64,000 bases of DNA, from positions 5,389,001 through 5,453,000 of the forward strand of contig NZ_CP136920.1 in the NCBI RefSeq assembly GCF_033100135.1. Reading direction: 5' to 3'. The DNA is from Rubellicoccus peritrichatus. Lineage in GTDB: Bacteria > Verrucomicrobiota > Verrucomicrobiia > Opitutales > Cerasicoccaceae. The position numbers and the translations under genes were made by a program. This document shows positions 9,134 through 19,055 of the stretch, in pieces (position 1 is the first letter of the stretch; each line of letters opens with the position of its first letter). Below the pieces are notes generated by a model. The model searched no databases. It was given only the letters and a program-made list of their open reading frames with translations, and was not told the origin of the DNA.

Positions 9134-9706
9134 CTACTCAGTCGTTTTCAGCTTCTCAAGCTCTGGCTTAATTACTTTCTCATAATGGTCGGGGTCGATT
9201 CCATGAGAAAGCTTAATCCCCAAGTGATTATCCATGAACTCCTCAATTGTCTGCCAACCTTCATCCGGGAAATTAATCCTCTTGGTGTAGGCGCAAATGG
9301 TAAGTACATTTTCGAGTGATTTGATCCGTGAAGTGCTCTTCAAAATCCGCTCGGCAACATGCAGCCTGATTTGTAGTTGAGTTCGATTTAACGGCTTGGC
9401 GAGGAAGTCATCCACCCCTGCATCCATCGCCTTAAAGTAATTATCCTCTTCACCAATATTAGCAGTTAACATGATGAAATACGTATAGTCTGACTTTTTA
9501 TGCCCACGAATGTGCTCGCAAAGCTCAATACCATCCATGTTCGGCATCAACCAGTCACTGACAATTATACGAGTGGGCATGGTTTGATACATTCTCCAAG
9601 CCTCTTCGCCGTCGTTAGCCACAGTGACTTCATAACCCATTTGCTCAAGATTCGTCTGTAGCAGACGCTGAGAAATGAAATCGTCTTCCGCGATTAAAAC
9701 GTTCAT
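9134..9706 (-). CDS. Single-domain response regulator
   Basis: Receiver-domain protein with no DNA-binding output domain. MNVLIAEDDF gives the acidic pair; the phosphoacceptor is the Asp in IVSDWLMPNMDG; the conserved Lys is in AKPLNR; the switch Thr is in MLTAN. About 65 residues follow the receiver and are helical with no recognised domain. The start used gives MNVLIAEDD; an in-frame ATG seven codons upstream (9727) preceded by GGGG is also possible. No histidine kinase is adjacent, so it is an orphan regulator here. Confidence 0.82.
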   Translation of the reverse strand: MNVLIAEDDFISQRLLQTNLEQMGYEVTVANDGEEAWRMYQTMPTRIIVSDWLMPNMDGIELCEHIRGHKKSDYTYFIMLTANIGEEDNYFKAMDAGVDDFLAKPLNRTQLQIRLHVAERILKSTSRIKSLENVLTICAYTKRINFPDEGWQTIEEFMDNHLGIKLSHGIDPDHYEKVIKPELEKLKTTE

Positions 9707-9836
9707 AGCCAATATGAAAGGAGACATTACAGCCCCATTTTCAATTTTGCCACTGTAATCTGTAAAAGATGTCCCTCAGACGCTTTCTAAATCAATAAGA
9801 AAACGTAAAAATGCGATAAATCCAGAAGACTTACCC

Positions 9837-10268
9837 TTAAACCGCGGAGACTTCCCCTGCTTTGCACAACTCAGCAAAAGTTTTAATTTTGACCCAAACG
9901 TTAGAGAGGCCATTGCGCCGATTCGGCGTCAAATGTTGAGTAATACCAACTTCAGTGAGGAAATCAGGTTCATTCTCCAGTATCTCCAATGGAGTCGCAC
10001 CACTGTAGAGATTTGTTAGCAGACCAGCCACGCCTTTGGTAATGACAGCATCAGAATCGGTCTCGAAATAACAAAGCCCATCTTCAAAACGTGGAACGAG
10101 CCATAAATTCGACTGGCAACCTTCAATGCGGAATGCGTCAATTTTGTACTCATCAGCAAGACTCGACTGCCCTTTGGCTTCATCGATAATATATGCAAAA
10201 CGCTCTTGTGGGTCGTCGATGAATGACAACTCCTCAACCAGCTGATCTCGTTTCTCTACTAAAGACAT
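9837..10268 (-). CDS. sufE: SufE-family sulfur acceptor
   Basis: 143-residue SufE-like protein that accepts persulfide sulfur from a cysteine desulfurase (SufS) and activates it for Fe-S cluster assembly. The active-site Cys is in RIEGCQSNLW near residue 50; GVAGLLTNLYSGATPLEIL and LTPNRRNGLSNVWVKIK match the family's central and C-terminal helices. No suf cluster is adjacent. The distance to hpt upstream (145 bases) suggests its own promoter. Confidence 0.88.
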   Translation of the reverse strand: MSLVEKRDQLVEELSFIDDPQERFAYIIDEAKGQSSLADEYKIDAFRIEGCQSNLWLVPRFEDGLCYFETDSDAVITKGVAGLLTNLYSGATPLEILENEPDFLTEVGITQHLTPNRRNGLSNVWVKIKTFAELCKAGEVSAV

Positions 10269-10377
10269 ATTTAAATCTAATTATATCACCTCTCGGTATC
10301 CTTTCAAAGGGCTTAAGCCCAAATTGCGCACAGTCGAGCGAAACCTGCTACATCTGGAATATATTCAGCAAACTAGA

Positions 10378-10408
10378 GGTGTTTTCTGAAAGAAAACAAC
10401 AAGACACC
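10378..10408 (-). terminator. Hairpin downstream of hpt
   Basis: On the minus strand GGTGT and GTTTTCT pair with AGAAAAC and ACACC around a short loop. It lies just after the hpt stop codon. There is no clear U tract, so it may be a weak terminator or a 3'-end stabiliser. Confidence 0.4.
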
Positions 10409-10413
10409 CCAAA

Positions 10414-10989
10414 TTACTGCCACTCAGGTGGATTTTGGAGCTCAGGACGTAAAACTCCAATATGGGGAAGGTTGCGATAGCGCTCGGCAAAATCCAAACC
10501 GTAACCTACGACAAATTCATTCGGAATTTTGAAGCCGACATAAGTGGCCTCGTAGCGACATTGCCGTCGTCCTTGTTTCTCAAGCAAAACACAAGTCTCC
10601 AGAGTCTGAGGCTCAAATGTCTGCAGTATCATAACCAGCTTCTCAAGCGTCTTCCCCGTATCCAAAATGTCATCGACCAGCAGGACATGTCGACCGGTCA
10701 AATCAAGACGAATCTGGTCAATGATCTCTGGTTCAGTAATGGGACTGTCCTCATTCTGGTAGGAAGAAACTCGGACACAGTCAACACGCGCGTACATATT
10801 AATCCTGCGTAAAAGGTCTGCCGCAAAAATGATTGAACCATTTGTTATACATATCAGCGTAAGCTCTTCCACACCATTACTCTGATAATGATTCGTGATG
10901 GTCTCACCAAGTTCATCGAGACGCTTATCGATTGCATCCGCATTCACAAGAATACGGGCCAAATCACTCTCCATGGCTGTCTCAATCAT
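10414..10989 (-). CDS. hpt: Hypoxanthine phosphoribosyltransferase
   Basis: Purine salvage enzyme making IMP/GMP from hypoxanthine/guanine and PRPP in the cytoplasm. The 191 residues contain the PRPP-binding loop [14 protein letters not shown], the flexible-loop region [10 protein letters not shown], and [24 protein letters not shown] near the C-terminus, which is characteristic of bacterial Hpt. The start codon overlaps the stop of the upstream TPR gene (ATGA), so the two are translationally coupled. Confidence 0.92.
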   Translation of the reverse strand: MIETAMESDLARILVNADAIDKRLDELGETITNHYQSNGVEELTLICITNGSIIFAADLLRRINMYARVDCVRVSSYQNEDSPITEPEIIDQIRLDLTGRHVLLVDDILDTGKTLEKLVMILQTFEPQTLETCVLLEKQGRRQCRYEATYVGFKIPNEFVVGYGLDFAERYRNLPHIGVLRPELQNPPEWQ

Positions 10990-11708
10990 AGTTCTTTGGG
11001 TTCTTGGAACGAATCAGGGAATTCTTTTCGAGCCTCTTCCAGAGCCTCATCAATGCGATGCTCAAGGCGCGATGCTCCCGGTGTGGTTTGTGCAGCTAAA
11101 AGCAATTCTACTGCAGAATCATCATCCTTTTTCAGGGCAAATTCTCCAGCATAGAAATAAACCGAACGACGAAGACCGTCATTGAACCAATCTGGATTCA
11201 ATTCAATATTGGCCAAAAGCCAGTCAAAGTCTGCTTCAGCCTCATCGCTCCGCCCAAGAAAACCGGGTACTTCAGATGAATTTGCAGCTCGAATCAAACG
11301 CACATCAGGATCATCTGGTGCTGTTTCAACAGCCTTATCAAGAATATCAAACCCCTTCTCGGCATGGCTTAACTTCGTGAATATGGAGGAATAGCGTGCC
11401 TTTAAAACAGTCAGGCTGCCAATAAAAGCCATCGCTTTCACTCGAGTCGGATCCTGTTCAAGAATATACTCAAACTGATCGATCGCCTTGTCGATTGCAT
11501 CCTCATCATCATTCAAAGCCAACTCGTTGTAAGCAAGCCCCAGATCATAATGCAAATCCAAGTCTTCCGGATTCTCAGCGACAGCAAGCTCGAGACGCTT
11601 GGCATGTTGGACCTCCGGCGTCTCGTCTGCTTTCCCGTGCAACAGGCTGATTCCGGCAATAACGAAGCTGATACTTTGTAAAATGAGACGTATATTGATG
11701 TTCTGCAC
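10986..11708 (-). CDS. TPR-repeat exported protein
   Basis: 240 residues. An N-terminal hydrophobic segment (about 8-22) acts as signal peptide or anchor. Then come tetratricopeptide-like helical pairs: [20 protein letters not shown] and [20 protein letters not shown], with two weaker repeats to about 200. Acidic overall. Probably a periplasmic protein-protein interaction module; the partner is unknown. The four-base overlap with hpt suggests co-translation, though a functional link is not evident. Confidence 0.65.
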   Translation of the reverse strand: MQNINIRLILQSISFVIAGISLLHGKADETPEVQHAKRLELAVAENPEDLDLHYDLGLAYNELALNDDEDAIDKAIDQFEYILEQDPTRVKAMAFIGSLTVLKARYSSIFTKLSHAEKGFDILDKAVETAPDDPDVRLIRAANSSEVPGFLGRSDEAEADFDWLLANIELNPDWFNDGLRRSVYFYAGEFALKKDDDSAVELLLAAQTTPGASRLEHRIDEALEEARKEFPDSFQEPKEL

Positions 11709-11774
11709 GCCTATAAAGCCCCCGAATACTAGGGGAGAATAAGTGAATAAGTAAGAAGTGAATTAAAAAAGAGC

Positions 11775-14700
11775 CTATTGCTCCTCGGCAAGATTTTTAA
11801 AGTATTCTTCAACCAGTCTACGATACTGTTCTGGAGGTGGCGCTGAGCCACGATTGAGCTGCAACCGCTCCGAAACACTTTCATTCCTGAGATATTCCCG
11901 AACAATGGATGAGGCCTGATCCAACATCGGGACAATCTGGGCTTCAGTCAGGCCTGAGCCATCACCATCAGCTTCTCTGGTCGCCTCCAGGTTTGCCCCC
12001 AGCTCCACCAGTGACTGATTTGCAAGTGCCTCTCCCGCCGAACCAATGCGTTTACCAACATCACTGACTGCCTCTTGAGCAGCGTTTCGCCCTTCCCCAC
12101 CAGTTTGTCCTTCTTTGCCTTCGCCACGCTCCTGTGCTTGTCCTTCCATCGAACGACGCGCAGTTCCAATTTGCTCGAGTAAGTTCTGTAAGCCTGACGA
12201 TGACATCCCAGGCAATTCGCCTTTTGCTGTCTCAAGGGCTGCAGTCAGCTCTGAAAGCTGCCCCTGCGCTTCACTTTGGTGCCTTGTAGCACGCTTAAAT
12301 CGCTCATAAAGCAATGCATTGGCCGCACGCTGCATCTCGCCAGACGTGTTGGCGCGATTGGCATTTTGTGCTGCTTCAGCCAATGCTTTAGCAACATCAG
12401 GGAAAATGGAGTCCATTTCTACCGCTTCTCGAGCGATATCTGCCTGCAATTGCTCAAATTCCCCACGCATAGCATCCTGTTCTTTACGCATTTCAGCAGC
12501 ATTTCCAGTCCCACCGCTGGCAGCAGACTGACTGGCCTTGGCCGCTTCTCCCTGCTGCTGGCCAAGTGCCTCTGCCCGACTGGCCAAGGCTTGAATCTGC
12601 TGCTGTGTGGCTTCTCGAATTCGATCGTCGAGGACACCTGCAGCCCTGATCATCGATTCACGCGCGCGCATGCCATAACGTTCAGCACGACCCATTTCTC
12701 CATCTCCGGCGCTGGAACCAGCCGATTTCATCTCGGTTTTGGACTCCTCCAGCATCTGTCGCAAGCCATAGCTTTCCTCCAGGCTCTGGTGGAATGCATC
12801 GATCTGCTTCTGTAGTTTATCGGCAATGTCCTTCTGGCTAGATTCCATTTCCCTCATTTCAGACTGTCCAAGATCCTGGCCATCCGACTCTCGATAGTCC
12901 GCGTTTTGTTGAGCCTGCTGGTCAATCAGCCCATTCAAATCTTCCAGCATTTCCTGCATGTCTGAGGCAGACATCTCCGATTGCCCCTGGCTTTCACTTT
13001 CTCCTTCGGATTGCTCCTGGGAGTTTTGAGCCGAGCTTTTCTGCTCAGACTGTTCACCACCCTGTCCACCACTCTGCTGCATCTGAGGTAGTGATTTCGC
13101 GTAGCTCTCAACCAAAATAATATTACTCAAAGCTTCCTCCAGGGCGGGAATAGCTTCTATAGGCTGATCATCGTTGACTGAACGTTCAGCATCATCCATC
13201 CGGACAATGCCATTGCGGAAAACTTCATATATGACGCCACCCTCTACCTCCATCAGCATGCTGCCCATTTTGGTCAGAATTGTAGCAGATTCGTTTTTAA
13301 CAGCATTGATGTCGGCACCGAGCGTCTGCAGGAAGTCAGCCCGCTCCTGCCCTTCATACTCAATTGATGAATGGCTCTGACGAATCAGGCGCTTCAATTC
13401 CACGATAATAGCACGAAGGTCGATTTCCTCGGGTGGATTTCCACTACCACTCTCCTGGTCCCCCTCTTGCTCCTGATCAGGGACATCAACCAAAGCTTCA
13501 ATGAAGAATACATCCGAGCGAGCAGACTGAGGTTCTGGCTCCTTGTTATCCCAGGCAATTGCGTAGTATGTAATGACATCACCATGCTCTGCACTAAGTC
13601 GGGCGAGCTCAACGGCAGAACTCATTTCACGTTCGGTAGGAAATCCGTCTTTAGCGTCAAAAACCGCAACCGGGCTTCTTGGCAAACCGGAAACAGACAG
13701 ATGTAACTCAACTTTGCTGAGGCCATAATCATCAGCAGCGAACATACTGAGCGGCACTGCACCATCCGGCTTCGCTGAAGTATCTTTACCTGGTTCAACA
13801 ATTTCAATGGTGGGTGGTTCGTCAGGAATGACATCAATTTCATGAAGTGGCGTGACAGCGATACGGCCTTCATCATTGGTCAAAACCAATTGATATGTCC
13901 CATCATCCAAAGCCTCAAAGGCACCTGAGAAATCACCCTCACCTGTCGTTTCAAGAGACACGGCATCACCAAAGGCCCGGAGCTCAGTCGAAACGCGCGG
14001 AGAAGTCTGCCCATTGATTCGAATTTCAGATCCTTCCGGCACAAACAGATCGACCAGTCTGTTGAATTCGCCTGGCTCCTCTCTGGTATACTCCGGTGGA
14101 ATTGTTTCGATCTTTATAGAATCCAGCTCAGGTGGGTCATAGACATTTACCATATAACTCTCAGAGATCAAAGAAGGTGTCTGAACATGATACTCGAAAG
14201 GTTCTTCAACTCCAAAGAAAGTAAACTCGGCTTCACCGCTGCTGCGAAGTGTCATTGGATATGTCTTCGTTAGGCCGGCAATTTCATAGACGATCTCTGC
14301 CCGCCTTTCCCAGCGATTGATCTGCGCAGCAATAGTAAGATCCGAATCGCGGGGAACATCAACGGTGCCGGGTTCCACAGTAAGCCCTGTATTCTCCCCA
14401 TTCACTTGGTCGATACGATAGTAGCGGGCTTTTTCTACCAAATCTGTCTTACTGGCAAAATCCGAAAGAATGAACGAAGCGGCAATGATCAACAAGACGG
14501 CAGCCGGACGAAGGACCTTGGGCCGTGATGCGCGACGAAAGTCAATTTCAGCAGTCTTGGCTGCAACCGAACGAAAAAGTGCCTCCTCAAGCTCACCAGT
14601 TGGTCCACCATTTCGGCCCTGAATCTCAACCGCCGTACTAAGTGACTCCTTCAGCTCAGGGTGACGCGTCTCAACCAGTCTGGCAATATCACCGACCTTG

Positions 14701-14936
14701 GGCCGACGACGTAAAATAAAGATAATACCAACAAGCGTTGTGACCAAGCCGACCAAAGCTGTGGTGAGAAAAATAGTCCATGCCGCTGGTTCTCGAATTG
14801 GAGTGATCGCATTAACAAGATCAGCCAGGATAATAAAAATGCTGAAAATACCTAAAATCGAGAAAACCAGCAGGATGGTCAAAAGAATGACTAACAGACG
14901 GCTCTGGAACTTTAGCTTTTCAAGAAACTCAGGCAT
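11775..14936 (-). CDS. Large DUF4175-like membrane protein with Gln-rich coiled coil
   Basis: 1053-residue inner-membrane protein. Two N-terminal helices (about 18-38 and 50-72) and a third near 145-165 frame a cytoplasmic segment (RRRPKVGDIARLVETRHPEL). The extracytoplasmic part has beta-sandwich-like stretches (about 190-500, including DEPPTIEIVEPGK and FAADDYGLSKVELHLSVSG), followed by about 500 residues rich in Gln, Glu, Ser and Ala predicted to be helical or coiled coil (SSAQNSQEQSEGESESQGQS). This matches the DUF4175-type proteins seen beside MoxR/VWA operons. It starts within the last codons of the BatA gene and is the last gene of the operon. Confidence 0.75.
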   Translation of the reverse strand: MPEFLEKLKFQSRLLVILLTILLVFSILGIFSIFIILADLVNAITPIREPAAWTIFLTTALVGLVTTLVGIIFILRRRPKVGDIARLVETRHPELKESLSTAVEIQGRNGGPTGELEEALFRSVAAKTAEIDFRRASRPKVLRPAAVLLIIAASFILSDFASKTDLVEKARYYRIDQVNGENTGLTVEPGTVDVPRDSDLTIAAQINRWERRAEIVYEIAGLTKTYPMTLRSSGEAEFTFFGVEEPFEYHVQTPSLISESYMVNVYDPPELDSIKIETIPPEYTREEPGEFNRLVDLFVPEGSEIRINGQTSPRVSTELRAFGDAVSLETTGEGDFSGAFEALDDGTYQLVLTNDEGRIAVTPLHEIDVIPDEPPTIEIVEPGKDTSAKPDGAVPLSMFAADDYGLSKVELHLSVSGLPRSPVAVFDAKDGFPTEREMSSAVELARLSAEHGDVITYYAIAWDNKEPEPQSARSDVFFIEALVDVPDQEQEGDQESGSGNPPEEIDLRAIIVELKRLIRQSHSSIEYEGQERADFLQTLGADINAVKNESATILTKMGSMLMEVEGGVIYEVFRNGIVRMDDAERSVNDDQPIEAIPALEEALSNIILVESYAKSLPQMQQSGGQGGEQSEQKSSAQNSQEQSEGESESQGQSEMSASDMQEMLEDLNGLIDQQAQQNADYRESDGQDLGQSEMREMESSQKDIADKLQKQIDAFHQSLEESYGLRQMLEESKTEMKSAGSSAGDGEMGRAERYGMRARESMIRAAGVLDDRIREATQQQIQALASRAEALGQQQGEAAKASQSAASGGTGNAAEMRKEQDAMRGEFEQLQADIAREAVEMDSIFPDVAKALAEAAQNANRANTSGEMQRAANALLYERFKRATRHQSEAQGQLSELTAALETAKGELPGMSSSGLQNLLEQIGTARRSMEGQAQERGEGKEGQTGGEGRNAAQEAVSDVGKRIGSAGEALANQSLVELGANLEATREADGDGSGLTEAQIVPMLDQASSIVREYLRNESVSERLQLNRGSAPPPEQYRRLVEEYFKNLAEEQ

Positions 14937-16851
14937 AACGAGCTACCGGCTTCCTCTCGGGACTGCCGGCCAATAAAGTTTCGGTAAGATAGACGAGGAG
15001 AGCAGCCAATGCAAACCATGGCCATAATTCCAGGCCAGTGAAGGTATTCGATGTATCGACCGAAGCAACCTTACGACCAGAACCTGTAAATGCTTGCCGC
15101 ACATCAGTCAGTGATGCGGGGGTGAAATCCGATTCGCGGCGATCGACATTGATCTCTACCGCCTGAGTGCCTCCCCAGAAAGCGGTCGGCTCATCAATAC
15201 CTTCCATTTCTCCAAGAGGCAACCGAAGCACCGCTTCACCCGAAGCAGAGTCAGCCAAAGACTCACGCAATAAAGGCAAAAATGAATTCCTCAGTGGAAG
15301 ATCAGACCAACCTCCGTCAAAACCCAATGCACTGGTCAGGACATTACCTTTGCCAACTGTTTCATCAAAAAGCAATGGATCGCCACCTTCTTCACTCAGT
15401 AGAATGCGGGCATCATCGCCAGGTTTCAAACGAGCGTACTGGTAAATCTCAGCCATGAAAAGATCACGGGCGGTGTCATCGTCAAAGACCTGCCCTAAGC
15501 GGCTCTGTTCGGCAATCTCACCAATATGAAAGGTCCCAGCCTGGTCGCGGTGACGACCCGGTTGCCCAATGTAGGCTGCTTTCGTCAGACCGGATTCTCT
15601 CAGACGCCGCTGCTGCCTGGCTGCACTCTTGGATGGAGTTACCAAGAGCGAACCACCATCAGAAATGTAAGTTTTAACCATCTCAAGCTGGTCATCGCTC
15701 AAGTAACCTCCTGACCCTGCCAGATAGAGAATATCAGGGCGAGTCTGCGGATCACTCAGCATATCCGGGGTCAGCGCAAAAAGATCAAACGGGCGATGTC
15801 CAGTTTCAGCACTGGTCTCAAGCGCGCGAGCCACGAAATCGATCTCTGCCATTTTCTCAGGCTCGTCAATTTCCGAGAAAATGGTCCCAACTCGAACTGG
15901 TGCAGGCGCTCCCAACCAGAAACGAAAAACATCATCCAATGCATAGGCATCGCCCTCACTGCCCTCTGGAAATGAAAGTGAAATCACACCAGCCTCTCCA
16001 CCATTGTTCTTCGTGATAAAAATAACCGGTTCGACACCTTGAGGAGCAATCGTAACCTCCTGTTCTTCGGCTTCATTCAGTGTGACCTTTACCAACTGCT
16101 CGGTATCAGAAAAATTCTTCAAACGCGTAATCACCCGAAGATTTCCGCCAGTTGACGGATAAGCCTCAGCTGAAAGAACAGCAACGTTTGCCGTGTCTTT
16201 TGCGCTGACGCGTTCGAGACGTAAATCAACGTTTTCAGGAATGGCCCTTAAATTTGCCCCGGACCATTCGTTCGCCTGAAAATCTGAAATCAAAACGAGT
16301 TCGGACGGCTCATCATCCGGCAGCAAAGAAAGCGCCTTGTTAATGCCCACCGAGGGTTGCGCGGACATTTGACTTGGTTCTATTGAGTCAAAGTTCAACG
16401 ACTGCCCTGCGCCCAGCTCAGTCGAGTAAATCACATCATTGCTAAATACAACCAAAGCCACTGCGGAGCCACTGGGCAGCTCACGAACCTGCTCTTCGAC
16501 CAGCTCTTTGGCCGAACTCCAAGTATCACCGGCATTCATGCTGGCAGATGCATCGACTACAAAAACCGTGGGCTTGGCGTCATCACCAATTGCTAAAATC
16601 TCAGGAGCATCACTCCAGCGCGGCTGCGCCAGCGTCATAACAATCAACGCAAAAAACAAAAGCCTGAGTAAAAGCAGGATCCAATCCTTGGGCGTCCGTC
16701 GCCCTCTTTGAGGCAATGTCGAAGCTGGAATAAAGCGAATCGATGGAAAACGTACCGGCTCCGCCCGCTCACGATTGATCAGGTGGATGATCAGCGGAGC
16801 AGCCAACGCCCCGAGCCCAAACAAAAACAATGGTGCCGCAAAACTGAACAT
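14929..16851 (-). CDS. BatA-type VWA membrane protein
   Basis: 640 residues. Starts with the BatA N-terminal domain (LGALAAPLIIHLINRERAEP and PSIRFIPASTLPQRGRR), with two helices in the first 80 residues. A von Willebrand A domain follows with the MIDAS signature DASAS near residue 100. The middle is extracytoplasmic, with a glutamine amidotransferase-like segment (DILYLAGSGGYLSDDQL), and a last membrane helix lies near 610-630 (WPWFALAALLVYLTETLL). Works with MoxR and DUF58 proteins in a chaperone or envelope-maturation complex. The stop is 3 bases from the DUF58 start region, indicating one operon. Confidence 0.82.
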   Translation of the reverse strand: MFSFAAPLFLFGLGALAAPLIIHLINRERAEPVRFPSIRFIPASTLPQRGRRTPKDWILLLLRLLFFALIVMTLAQPRWSDAPEILAIGDDAKPTVFVVDASASMNAGDTWSSAKELVEEQVRELPSGSAVALVVFSNDVIYSTELGAGQSLNFDSIEPSQMSAQPSVGINKALSLLPDDEPSELVLISDFQANEWSGANLRAIPENVDLRLERVSAKDTANVAVLSAEAYPSTGGNLRVITRLKNFSDTEQLVKVTLNEAEEQEVTIAPQGVEPVIFITKNNGGEAGVISLSFPEGSEGDAYALDDVFRFWLGAPAPVRVGTIFSEIDEPEKMAEIDFVARALETSAETGHRPFDLFALTPDMLSDPQTRPDILYLAGSGGYLSDDQLEMVKTYISDGGSLLVTPSKSAARQQRRLRESGLTKAAYIGQPGRHRDQAGTFHIGEIAEQSRLGQVFDDDTARDLFMAEIYQYARLKPGDDARILLSEEGGDPLLFDETVGKGNVLTSALGFDGGWSDLPLRNSFLPLLRESLADSASGEAVLRLPLGEMEGIDEPTAFWGGTQAVEINVDRRESDFTPASLTDVRQAFTGSGRKVASVDTSNTFTGLELWPWFALAALLVYLTETLLAGSPERKPVARYA

Positions 16852-16854
16852 CGC

Positions 16855-17754
16855 TTACCGGGCTTCCCTTCGACTGAGATAATGAGCGATCGTTAACCCA
16901 AGTGATGCCCTCGTATTAACTTGCAGGTAATCGATCTGAGCTCCTGAAAAGCCTTTCTTCAGTTTCCCCAGAAAGCGGTCCATATCCTCCCTATAGCGTG
17001 CGCGTACTGCTTCCGGCCAGGCAACAATCTCCTTGCCGGATTCAATATCCTGAAAGCGCGACACACTTGGATGAGGCAAGTTTTCCTCATCCGGGTCCAA
17101 CACCTGAATTGCCAATACATCGCAGTGCCGGAAACGAAATTTAGCCAAAGCCTGAGGCAAGCTGTCTTCAGCTTCCAGCATGTCTGATATATAGACCACG
17201 ATACCACGTTGACGTAAACGCAGGCTCAATGAATTGAGCAAAGCATCGTGTGCGGCAGTCCCTTCGGGCTTGGCCCGGACCAGGCTCTTCAAAAAGCGGT
17301 CAAACTGGCCACTACGGTGTCCCGGCTCGAGAGCTTCTCGCACGTGCTCACCATATGCAAAGAGGCCAAGATTGTCCCCCTGACGCTGAGCCAGATAAGC
17401 AATGCAGGCAGCTGCCATCCTCGCATACTGAATCTTAGATACGGGCGCATCAGTTCCCTGATAGTCCATTGATGCCGACGCATCCAACAGAACATAGCAG
17501 TTCATGTTGGTCTCTTCTTCGTAGACTTTGGTGTAAAGGCGATCGCTGCGGGCGTAAACCTTCCAGTCCAAGTATTTCAAATCCTCTCCCGGCGTATAAT
17601 TGCGATACTGCAGGAACTCCGTCCCAAAGCCATGAAAGAGACTGCGATGCATTCCGGAAAGAAAACCCTCCACCGCCATCTTCGCCATTAGAGACAGGTT
17701 ACCCAAGCCACTTAAAGTTGCGGGATCAAGAAGATCAGTGTCTCGGGCGGGCAT
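16855..17754 (-). CDS. DUF58 protein with VWA-like fold
   Basis: 299-residue cytoplasmic DUF58 protein. The hallmark block FLQYRNYTPGEDLKYLDWKV and ARSDRLYTKVYEEETNM lies at about 45-90, followed by the MIDAS-like LLDASASMDY near 92. DUF58 proteins partner MoxR ATPases. Here the gene sits between moxR and batA on the same strand, though 146 bases containing a dispersed palindromic repeat separate it from moxR. Confidence 0.86.
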   Translation of the reverse strand: MPARDTDLLDPATLSGLGNLSLMAKMAVEGFLSGMHRSLFHGFGTEFLQYRNYTPGEDLKYLDWKVYARSDRLYTKVYEEETNMNCYVLLDASASMDYQGTDAPVSKIQYARMAAACIAYLAQRQGDNLGLFAYGEHVREALEPGHRSGQFDRFLKSLVRAKPEGTAAHDALLNSLSLRLRQRGIVVYISDMLEAEDSLPQALAKFRFRHCDVLAIQVLDPDEENLPHPSVSRFQDIESGKEIVAWPEAVRARYREDMDRFLGKLKKGFSGAQIDYLQVNTRASLGLTIAHYLSRREAR

Positions 17755-17781
17755 GAAGGTGTGTCTTACTGAGTATTATAT

Positions 17782-17885
17782 AACCACAAAAAGCACAGAA
17801 GGCTCAAAAATTCATCATGGACAAATCCAAGTGTCATGGAGCCTTAAGCAATCCACTTTCTGTGATTTTTGTGTATTCTGTGGTT
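17782..17885. repeat. Dispersed imperfect inverted repeat (CACAAAAA type)
   Basis: AACCACAAAAAGCACAGAAG near 17782 is roughly the reverse complement of the block ending TGTATTCTGTGGTT at 17885; GGCTC and GAGCC also pair. Resembles the CAC-AAA-GAC-type intergenic repeats scattered in many genomes. A related copy lies at 44257-44345. Confidence 0.5.
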
Positions 17886-17900
17886 GATAAACAGGCATGC

Positions 17901-18899
17901 CTAGAGTTCAGCAATGAGTGACTCGATCAGGTCGTCGGATTTGACTCCATCTGCCTCAGCCTGGAAGGTTGGAATAATCCTGTGGCGCAGCACTGGTTTC
18001 GCCAACTCACGAATGTCTTCAAGGGAGACGGCATAGCGGCCATTAAGCAGCGCCCTCGCCTTGCCAGCGAGAACCAGACTCTGCGAAGCACGGGAGCCAG
18101 CGCCCCATTTTATCTTTTCTTTTGCCAGAGAGGATGCGTTTTTATGGGTCGGACGTGAAGATGCGGTCAAACGGACCGCGAAATCGGCCACATCGGTGGA
18201 AACCGGCACCTTGCGAACTAAATCCTGCAATGCGATGACCTCTTCGCCACTGAGGATTTCAGCAAGCGGCTCCTTCGCTGGAGAAGTCGTTGCGGCCACC
18301 ATTTTGACCTCCTCCTCGATCGGAAGGTAGTCCATCACGACATTGAAGAGAAAGCGGTCAAGCTGTGCCTCAGGCAGCGGGTAAGTCCCCTCCAACTCGA
18401 TAGGATTCTGAGTCGCCAGAACAAAAAACGGAGGCTTCAGCGAATGGGTTTCTCCGGCAGCGGTAACTTGTCGCTCTTCCATCGCCTCGAGCAGAGCTGC
18501 CTGCGTCTTCGGTGGGGTGCGATTGATTTCATCCGCAAGGAGTATATTTGAGAAAACCGGCCCGGGAACAAAGCGAAAGCTGCGCTTGCCCGTCGCCGGG
18601 TCTTCTTCAACGACCTCAGTCCCAAAAATGTCAGCCGGCATGAGGTCCGGCGTAAACTGAATACGCTTAAAAGAGAGCGAAAAGGCTTCAGCCACTGAGC
18701 GAACCAGCAATGTCTTCCCCAAACCCGGAACCCCAGTCAAAAGGGCATGACCACGAGCCAGAATGGCAATTACCAGCTGCTCAATAACGTCATGTTGCCC
18801 GACAATTTTCTTTTCCAGCTCCGTAAAAAGCCGATCTCTCGCCTTACCAACACGTTCGACGATCTCTTCGCCGGATTCAAGCTCGGGTAATTCAGTCAT
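17901..18899 (-). CDS. MoxR-family AAA+ ATPase
   Basis: 332-residue AAA+ ATPase. Walker A is in GVPGLGKTLLVRSVAE near 57, Walker B in ILLADEINRTPPKTQAALLE near 125, and sensor 1 in FFVLATQNPIELEGTYPLPE near 165; all match MoxR. Acts as a cytoplasmic ATP-driven chaperone for the VWA proteins encoded downstream (DUF58, BatA-type). First gene of the cluster; the following spacer holds a palindromic repeat that could attenuate read-through. Confidence 0.92.
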   Translation of the reverse strand: MTELPELESGEEIVERVGKARDRLFTELEKKIVGQHDVIEQLVIAILARGHALLTGVPGLGKTLLVRSVAEAFSLSFKRIQFTPDLMPADIFGTEVVEEDPATGKRSFRFVPGPVFSNILLADEINRTPPKTQAALLEAMEERQVTAAGETHSLKPPFFVLATQNPIELEGTYPLPEAQLDRFLFNVVMDYLPIEEEVKMVAATTSPAKEPLAEILSGEEVIALQDLVRKVPVSTDVADFAVRLTASSRPTHKNASSLAKEKIKWGAGSRASQSLVLAGKARALLNGRYAVSLEDIRELAKPVLRHRIIPTFQAEADGVKSDDLIESLIAEL

Positions 18900-19055
18900 G
18901 TTTTCCTTAAATTAGTCGGGGTCTTAAAGTTTAAGTGCTTAAGAAACCCTAATGCGCGGAGAGGTTCCAGAAAAAAGCAAATTGGTGGCAGGAAATCAGG
19001 GAGAGCGTTTCACGATTGAATGCTTTATTGCTAACAAGCCAATTCGGTGACTCAT

